DNA of 18,821 nucleotides from JAPLJU01 sp964547985 (GTDB lineage Bacteria; Desulfobacterota; Syntrophia; Syntrophales; UBA2192), in the NCBI GenBank assembly GCA_964547985.1, contig CAZJPV010000045.1, forward strand, positions 1 through 18,821, read 5' to 3'. Position numbers and translations under genes: made by a program. Within the stretch, counting starts at the first letter, position 1. Every line of letters begins with the position of its first letter. Below, piece by piece: positions 15,082 to 18,821 of this stretch. The notes under the pieces are model-generated. The model ran no database searches. It was not told the origin of the DNA and saw only the letters and a program-made list of their open reading frames with translations.

Positions 15082-15914
15082 TCCGGAAGGACTCACCGGC
15101 CAAGGTCAATCTGATCCTGAGGGTCCTGGGCAGGCGGCCCGACGGTTATCATGAGATCGAATCCCTCATGCAGAAGATCAGCCTTCACGATGAACTGCGC
15201 TTTACACTCAGAGAAAAGGGCATCCGGATCCGCTGCCCCGGCACATCGCTTCCCGAGGATGAAAACAATATCGTACACCGGGCGGCGGCGGCCCTGCTTT
15301 CACGGCTCTCCCGGAGCGCCGGTGTGGAGATCACCATCAGGAAAAAGATCCCCGTCGCCGCGGGGCTCGGCGGCGGAAGCTCCAATGCCGCCGCGACCCT
15401 CTGCGCCCTGAACGAGCTTTTCAGCCTTCACCTCACAAAGGAAGAACTCATAGACATCGGAAGGACCCTCGGGGCCGATGTCCCTTTCTTCATCTTCGCA
15501 GACGCCGCCTGGGCCTTCGGCATCGGCGAGCGCCTCTACCCCGCGGAGCGCCTCCCGAAGATGTGGTTTGTCCTCGCCAACCCCGGATTCGAAGTGTCGA
15601 CAAAAACAGTGTATGAGACGCTGAATTTGGCATTGACAAAGGAAAAAAGAAAAGATAGCATTCACCGCTTTTATACGGTATCGGAACTTGCCGGGGCCCT
15701 TCGGAATGATCTCGAAGGGGTCACATTGAATCTCCACCCGGAATTGCGGGAAGTGAAGGACCTCTTTGTGAAACTGGGGGCCTTGGGCTCCTTGATGTCG
15801 GGAAGCGGGCCGACCCTCTTTGGTCTTTTCGACTCGGAACGAAAAGCCTCCAGGGCTGAAGAGGCCCTGAGAAATGCAACCAACTATTCCATCTTCAGGG
15901 CCCATTCCATCTGA
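15078..15914 (+). CDS. ispE: 4-diphosphocytidyl-2-C-methyl-D-erythritol kinase
   Basis: A 278-residue GHMP-family kinase of the non-mevalonate (MEP) isoprenoid pathway, which phosphorylates the 2-hydroxyl of CDP-methylerythritol. Landmarks: the N-terminal SPAKVNLILRVLGRRPDGYHEI with Lys9, the ATP loop PVAAGLGGGSSNAA (92-105), LGADVPFF with the likely catalytic Asp134, and the C-terminal LMSGSGPTLFGLF motif. Length is typical. It overlaps DUF1844 by 4 bp and is followed 46 bp later by tRNA-Gln. Its presence implies isoprenoid synthesis by the MEP route. Confidence 0.96.
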   Translation: MIRKDSPAKVNLILRVLGRRPDGYHEIESLMQKISLHDELRFTLREKGIRIRCPGTSLPEDENNIVHRAAAALLSRLSRSAGVEITIRKKIPVAAGLGGGSSNAAATLCALNELFSLHLTKEELIDIGRTLGADVPFFIFADAAWAFGIGERLYPAERLPKMWFVLANPGFEVSTKTVYETLNLALTKEKRKDSIHRFYTVSELAGALRNDLEGVTLNLHPELREVKDLFVKLGALGSLMSGSGPTLFGLFDSERKASRAEEALRNATNYSIFRAHSI

Positions 15915-15923
15915 ACGTCCTTA

Positions 15924-15952
15924 TTGACCGCTTGCCCGGGAGCGGTTAAAGT
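15924..15952 (+). promoter_or_regulatory. Promoter for tRNA-Gln (and possibly prs)
   Basis: TTGACC (15924-15929), a 17-bp spacer and TAAAGT (15947-15952) lie directly upstream of the tRNA. The expected start point, about 7 nt after the -10, is almost at the first tRNA base (15961). The inverted repeat CCGCT/AGCGG (15928-15932, 15941-15945) sits mostly within the spacer. Confidence 0.45.
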
Positions 15953-15960
15953 GATGTTGT

Positions 15961-16035
15961 TGGGGCGTCGTCAAGCGGTAAGACACAAGATTTTGGTTCT
16001 TGCATTCGGAGGTTCGAATCCTCCCGCCCCAGCCA
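15961..16035 (+). tRNA. tRNA-Gln (anticodon TTG)
   Basis: A complete 75-nt tRNA: acceptor TGGGGCG (15961-15967) pairs with CGCCCCA (16025-16031), discriminator is G16032 and CCA is encoded at 16033-16035. The anticodon stem CAAGA/TCTTG encloses the loop TTTTGGT, giving anticodon TTG. The T arm is GGAGG-TTCGAAT-CCTCC. It reads CAA (and CAG by wobble). The position between ispE and prs is a common deltaproteobacterial arrangement. The open reading frame of prs continues upstream into this tRNA but is not used there. Confidence 0.96.
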
Positions 16036-16098
16036 ACTTTGAAAGCAACGCGGCGAATAGTCGCAAGTTTTCCTGATGAAACCAAGATGAGGAAGGTC

Positions 16099-17052
16099 AT
16101 GGGTAATTCGCTCGAAAGGATCAGGATATTTTCGGGAAATTCAAACCCGAAACTGGCGATGAACATCTGCGCGAGCCTGTCCGTGCCCCTCGGCAGTGCC
16201 GACGTGACCACGTTCAGTGATGGGGAAACGAGGGTGGAAATCGACGAGAACGTCCGCGGAACCGACGTTTTCATTATCCAGTCGACATGCCCGCCGGTGA
16301 ACACCCATATCATGGAACTCCTCATCATGATCGACGCCATGAAACGGGCCTCGGCGGATCGCATTACAGCCGTCATCCCTTACTACGGTTACGCCCGGCA
16401 GGACCGGAAGGTCGCACCCAGGGCTCCCATCACGGCCAAACTGGTGGCCGATCTGATCACGACGGCGGGTGCCCGGAGAGTTCTCTCCATGGACCTCCAT
16501 GCCGGCCAGATACAGGGATTCTTCAACATTCCCGTGGACAACCTCTTTGCCACCCCGATCCTGCTCGATTACATGAAAAAGAACTACCAGGGGGACGGGA
16601 CGGTTATCGTGTCACCCGACACGGGCGGTGTGGAGCGCGCGAGAGCTTTCGGGAAGCGCCTGGGGGCAAACCTCGCCATCATCGACAAGCGTCGCGAGGG
16701 GCCCAATGAATCCCAGGTCATGAATATCATCGGAAATGTCAAGGACCGCCGGGTGATCATCCTGGATGATTTGATCGACACGGCAGGCACCATCGTTCAG
16801 GCTGCCGAGGCCCTCAAGAGTGAGGGAGCCAGAGAGATCTCCGCTTGCTGCACGCACCCGGTCCTTTCCGGACCGGCGATCGAGAGAATCCAGGGCTCCG
16901 TCCTCAAGGAGCTCATCGTGACGGATACGATTCCCCTCCACGAAAAGGCCAAGACCTGCAACAAAATCAAGGTGCTTTCCGTGGCGGGCATCTTGAGCGA
17001 GGCGGTCAGACGAATCTACTATAACGACTCGGTCAGTTCGTTATTCATATAA
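16099..17052 (+). CDS. prs: Ribose-phosphate pyrophosphokinase (PRPP synthetase)
   Basis: A 317-residue enzyme that makes PRPP from ribose 5-phosphate and ATP for nucleotide, His and Trp synthesis. It has the family hallmarks: IRIFSGNSNPKLA near the start, FSDGETRVEIDENVRG (39-54), PYYGYARQDRK (94-104), the metal-binding MDLHAGQIQGFF (131-142) and the PRPP loop VIILDDLIDTAGT (219-231). I chose ATG 16099 because GAGGAAGG lies just upstream and the product length is standard. ATG 16087 is possible, and the frame opening at 16000 lies inside the tRNA. There is no terminator after it; a heptad-periodic inverted repeat begins 5 bp after the stop. Confidence 0.96.
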   Translation: MGNSLERIRIFSGNSNPKLAMNICASLSVPLGSADVTTFSDGETRVEIDENVRGTDVFIIQSTCPPVNTHIMELLIMIDAMKRASADRITAVIPYYGYARQDRKVAPRAPITAKLVADLITTAGARRVLSMDLHAGQIQGFFNIPVDNLFATPILLDYMKKNYQGDGTVIVSPDTGGVERARAFGKRLGANLAIIDKRREGPNESQVMNIIGNVKDRRVIILDDLIDTAGTIVQAAEALKSEGAREISACCTHPVLSGPAIERIQGSVLKELIVTDTIPLHEKAKTCNKIKVLSVAGILSEAVRRIYYNDSVSSLFI

Positions 17053-17056
17053 ACAA

Positions 17057-17141
17057 GGCAAAAGGCGCAAGGCTGAAGGCAAAAGGGTTTAGAATTTTTT
17101 TATTCCATTCACCCTTCGCCTCAAGCCATTAGCCCTTTGCC
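17057..17141. repeat. Heptad-periodic inverted repeat, copy 1
   Basis: An 85-bp imperfect palindrome. The left arm has GGC at 17057, 17064, 17071 and 17078, then GGG at 17085. The right arm has GCC at 17118, 17125, 17132 and 17139. Every step is exactly 7 bp, and each GGC is exactly opposite a GCC about one centre. The bases between pair only partly. The centre is A+T-rich. It fills the gap between the prs stop and the rplY ribosome binding site. The right arm matches copy 2 at about 20 of 25 positions. It is neither a gene nor a normal terminator. Confidence 0.8.
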
Positions 17142-17158
17142 ATAATATTGGAGGCATC

Positions 17159-17830
17159 ATGGAAGTTGCAGAACTAAAAGCCCAGGTTCGAAAAGGAAGC
17201 GGCAAGGGTGTGACCCGGAAACTGCGAGCATCGGGCTCCATCCCGGCCGTCCTGTACGGATCCGGTTCCGATTCAACCCCCCTGTCGATTCAATCAAGCG
17301 ACCTCGTTGACCTCCTCCGCACGGAAAAGGGGGAAGCGGGCTTCATCAAGCTCATCATCCAGGGAGAGGGGAAGAGCCTTGAGAAACTCTCAATGATCAA
17401 GGAACTCCAGACGAACCCGGTCACACACACCCTGATCCATGCCGATTTCTATGAAATCCGGATGGACCACAAGCTCACCGTGGATGTCCCCATACATCTG
17501 ATCGGGCAGCCGATCGGTGTGGAAATGGGCGGCGAAATACACCAGTTCAAGCGGGATTTGAAGGTCTCATGTTTGCCGTCTGCGATGCCTAAATTCGTCG
17601 AGCTTGACATCTCCGGATTGGACATCGGCAACACGCTGCGGGTCACTGACGTGAAACTGGCAGAAGGCGTCGAGATTCTTGATTCCGATGACGCTCAGAT
17701 CATCTCCGTGGTGGCCAAACGAGCCATCGAAGAGGAGAAACCTGCCGAAGAAGCGGAAGCCGCCCCGGCAGAGCCCGAGGTCATCACCGAGAAGAAAGAT
17801 AAAGCGGCCAAAGAAAAAGAAGAAGAGTAA
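17159..17830 (+). CDS. rplY: Ribosomal protein bL25, CTC (long) form
   Basis: A 223-residue L25/CTC protein. The N-terminal domain (about 1-92) binds 5S rRNA (KAQVRKGSGKGVTRKLRASGSIPAVLYG). The C-terminal TL5-type beta domain (about 98-185) makes it the long form rather than the 94-residue E. coli form. The last 35 or so residues are an Ala/Glu/Pro/Lys tail. The ribosome binding site TTGGAGG is 4 nt upstream of the ATG. It lies between prs and pth, the classic prs-rplY-pth order, but both gaps contain related inverted repeats and a terminator follows it. Confidence 0.95.
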   Translation: MEVAELKAQVRKGSGKGVTRKLRASGSIPAVLYGSGSDSTPLSIQSSDLVDLLRTEKGEAGFIKLIIQGEGKSLEKLSMIKELQTNPVTHTLIHADFYEIRMDHKLTVDVPIHLIGQPIGVEMGGEIHQFKRDLKVSCLPSAMPKFVELDISGLDIGNTLRVTDVKLAEGVEILDSDDAQIISVVAKRAIEEEKPAEEAEAAPAEPEVITEKKDKAAKEKEEE

Positions 17831-17871
17831 GAACAGGACCCTCTTCAAGGAGAGTCACTATGAACCGTTTG

Positions 17872-17907
17872 AAACCCCATTTTCCCATATCGGGAGATGG
17901 GGTTTTT
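17872..17907 (+). terminator. Rho-independent terminator after rplY
   Basis: AAACCCCAT (17872-17880) pairs with ATGGGGTTT (17897-17905), a 9-bp perfect stem with an inner CCC/GGG pairing, followed by a run of T. It starts 41 bp after the rplY stop and should end that transcript. Confidence 0.85.
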
Positions 17908-17917
17908 CATCAACACA

Positions 17918-17994
17918 GGCATAAGGCCAAGGGCAACCGGCAAAGTCGTGCTTGTATTTTTTCGCTCCCCACCACAAGCCATAGGCCCTGTGCC
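17918..17994. repeat. Heptad-periodic inverted repeat, copy 2
   Basis: A 77-bp imperfect palindrome built like copy 1: GGC at 17918, 17925, 17932 and 17939 on the left; ACC at 17971 and GCC at 17978, 17985 and 17992 on the right. All steps are 7 bp and the positions are mirror-symmetric about one centre. It lies 10 bp after the rplY terminator and ends 14 bp before the pth start. Its arm shares about 20 of 25 bases with copy 1, while the central loops differ. Confidence 0.8.
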
Positions 17995-18008
17995 TTCGCG
18001 GAGTCACC

Positions 18009-18605
18009 ATGAAAATCATCGCCGGTCTCGGAAACCCGGGAGATCGATATCTCTTTACCCGCCACAATCTCGGATTCATGGTCGCCGACAGGCTTGCACT
18101 GACTCACAACCTCCACTTCAGACGAAAAAAGTTCGATGCCCTCTTCGCCGAGGGGACCGTCTCGGGTGTTCCTCTTATCCTGATAAAGCCTCAGACCTTC
18201 ATGAACCTGAGCGGGACAGCCATCGGCCCGCTGGTGCGCTTCTTGAAGACGGACCCAGGAAACCTTATCGTTGCCCATGACGACCTGGACCTGCCCTTTG
18301 GATCGATTCGCATCAAGGACGGCGGCGGTGACGGGGGGCACAAGGGACTCCAGTCCATTATCGAAGAACTGGGGACGGACGCCTTTCTCCGCCTGAGGCT
18401 CGGCATCGGGAAGCCGGCCACAAAAGATCTCGTGGAAGCCTATGTTCTGGAGTCCTTCGGGAAGGAGGAGATCGAACAACTTTGGACTCTTCTCGAGAGG
18501 GCTTGCAGTGCCGTTATGGAGATCCTGACTGCGGGACCCCGCTCCGCCATGAACAAGTTCAACGTCCGGGGGGAGGACCAAAAGCCCTCCGAACCGATAT
18601 CCTGA
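18009..18605 (+). CDS. pth: Peptidyl-tRNA hydrolase
   Basis: A 198-residue enzyme that releases peptides from stalled peptidyl-tRNA. Known active-site positions are present: Asn9 in GLGNPG, catalytic His19 in FTRHNLGF, FMNLSG (64-69) and Asp91 in VAHDDLDLP. The motif usually read as GHNGL is GHKGL here (Lys112), a substitution of a substrate-contact Asn that I believe occurs in related bacteria but could not check. The start has GCGGAG about 5 nt upstream. It follows rplY after 178 bp that hold a terminator and a heptad repeat, so it may be transcribed separately. Confidence 0.96.
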   Translation: MKIIAGLGNPGDRYLFTRHNLGFMVADRLALTHNLHFRRKKFDALFAEGTVSGVPLILIKPQTFMNLSGTAIGPLVRFLKTDPGNLIVAHDDLDLPFGSIRIKDGGGDGGHKGLQSIIEELGTDAFLRLRLGIGKPATKDLVEAYVLESFGKEEIEQLWTLLERACSAVMEILTAGPRSAMNKFNVRGEDQKPSEPIS

Positions 18606-18748
18606 GTCCCTCGGGAGGTGTACCGGGCCTGGTCTTTCCGCCACGACTTTCCCCACCCTGAAAAAAAATTCTAACCTGATGAAATCAAATAGCATTTTCA
18701 TGTTTCTTACAACCCGGAGCCCCCTGCCCTTCCCGGCGATAAAAATCT

Positions 18749-18777
18749 TTGACAAAAGAAGCAATATCTGTTATTTG
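18749..18777 (+). promoter_or_regulatory. Possible promoter of the gene at the right edge
   Basis: A perfect TTGACA (18749-18754), a 17-bp spacer and a poor -10, TATTTG (18772-18777), lie upstream of the ATG at 18804. The gap 18606-18748 shows no gene and no clear terminator for pth, only a 6-bp A+T-rich inverted repeat (ATGAAA/TTTCAT, 18679-18701). Confidence 0.3.
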
Positions 18778-18803
18778 ACGGCGGCTTTAGAAGGGGACAA
18801 GAA

Positions 18804-18821
18804 ATGGTTTCATTTCTTAGA
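18804..18821 (+). CDS. Start of a downstream gene (partial, unidentified)
   Basis: ATG 18804 is preceded by AAGGGG about 7 nt upstream and by a possible promoter. Only six codons (MVSFLR) lie in the window, too few to identify. ychF often follows pth but does not usually begin this way, so I make no functional call. Confidence 0.45.

Noticed and set aside
16000..16098. N-terminal extension of prs into tRNA-Gln
   Set aside because: The extension overlaps the tRNA 3' half; ATG 16099 gives the normal length and has a ribosome binding site.
17860..18012. 50-codon open frame before pth as a real gene
   Set aside because: It runs through a terminator hairpin and the heptad repeat and has no protein-like composition; reported only as part of a finding.

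Overview
The window is mostly core bacterial housekeeping DNA of moderately high G+C. The gene content and order suggest a Gram-negative deltaproteobacterium (Desulfobacterota, possibly Syntrophales-like): rpsF-rpsR-DUF2232-rplI-dnaB, rpoH next to clpB-htpX, DUF1844-ispE-tRNA(Gln)-prs-rplY-pth, and a PEP-CTERM secreted protein. The lineage is inferred from synteny and protein character, not from a search.

Left part (1-5733): the 3' end of a tRNA-Arg(CCG) with its terminator; a tandem-ACT-domain protein; a tiny secreted PEP-CTERM protein; a MetX-like alpha/beta-hydrolase; a CDP-alcohol phosphatidyltransferase; a small cysteine-rich conserved protein; an Smr-domain protein; and, on the minus strand, a likely two-gene envelope operon of a membrane-anchored SGNH/GDSL hydrolase followed by an OmpA-family lipoprotein.

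Middle (5734-9824): a ribosomal/replication operon, rpsF (S6), rpsR (S18), a DUF2232 membrane protein, rplI (L9) and dnaB. It is preceded by a leader that resembles the known S6:S18 autoregulatory element and closed by a strong bidirectional terminator shared with rpoH.

Right part (9825-18821): a heat-shock block with rpoH (sigma-32, minus) divergent from clpB and htpX (plus). Then come DUF1844, ispE, tRNA-Gln(TTG), prs, rplY (CTC type) and pth, followed by the first six codons of a probable next gene. The most unusual non-coding features are two related long inverted repeats with an exact 7-bp GGC/GCC periodicity, one just upstream of rplY and one just upstream of pth. Others are a clpB leader in which a U-rich tract can pair with the Shine-Dalgarno sequence, and a duplicated translation-initiation-like sequence around the second repeat. 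I see no CRISPR array, insertion sequence, prophage or defence system. The candidate novelties are regulatory RNA/DNA elements and small conserved proteins rather than a new multigene system.
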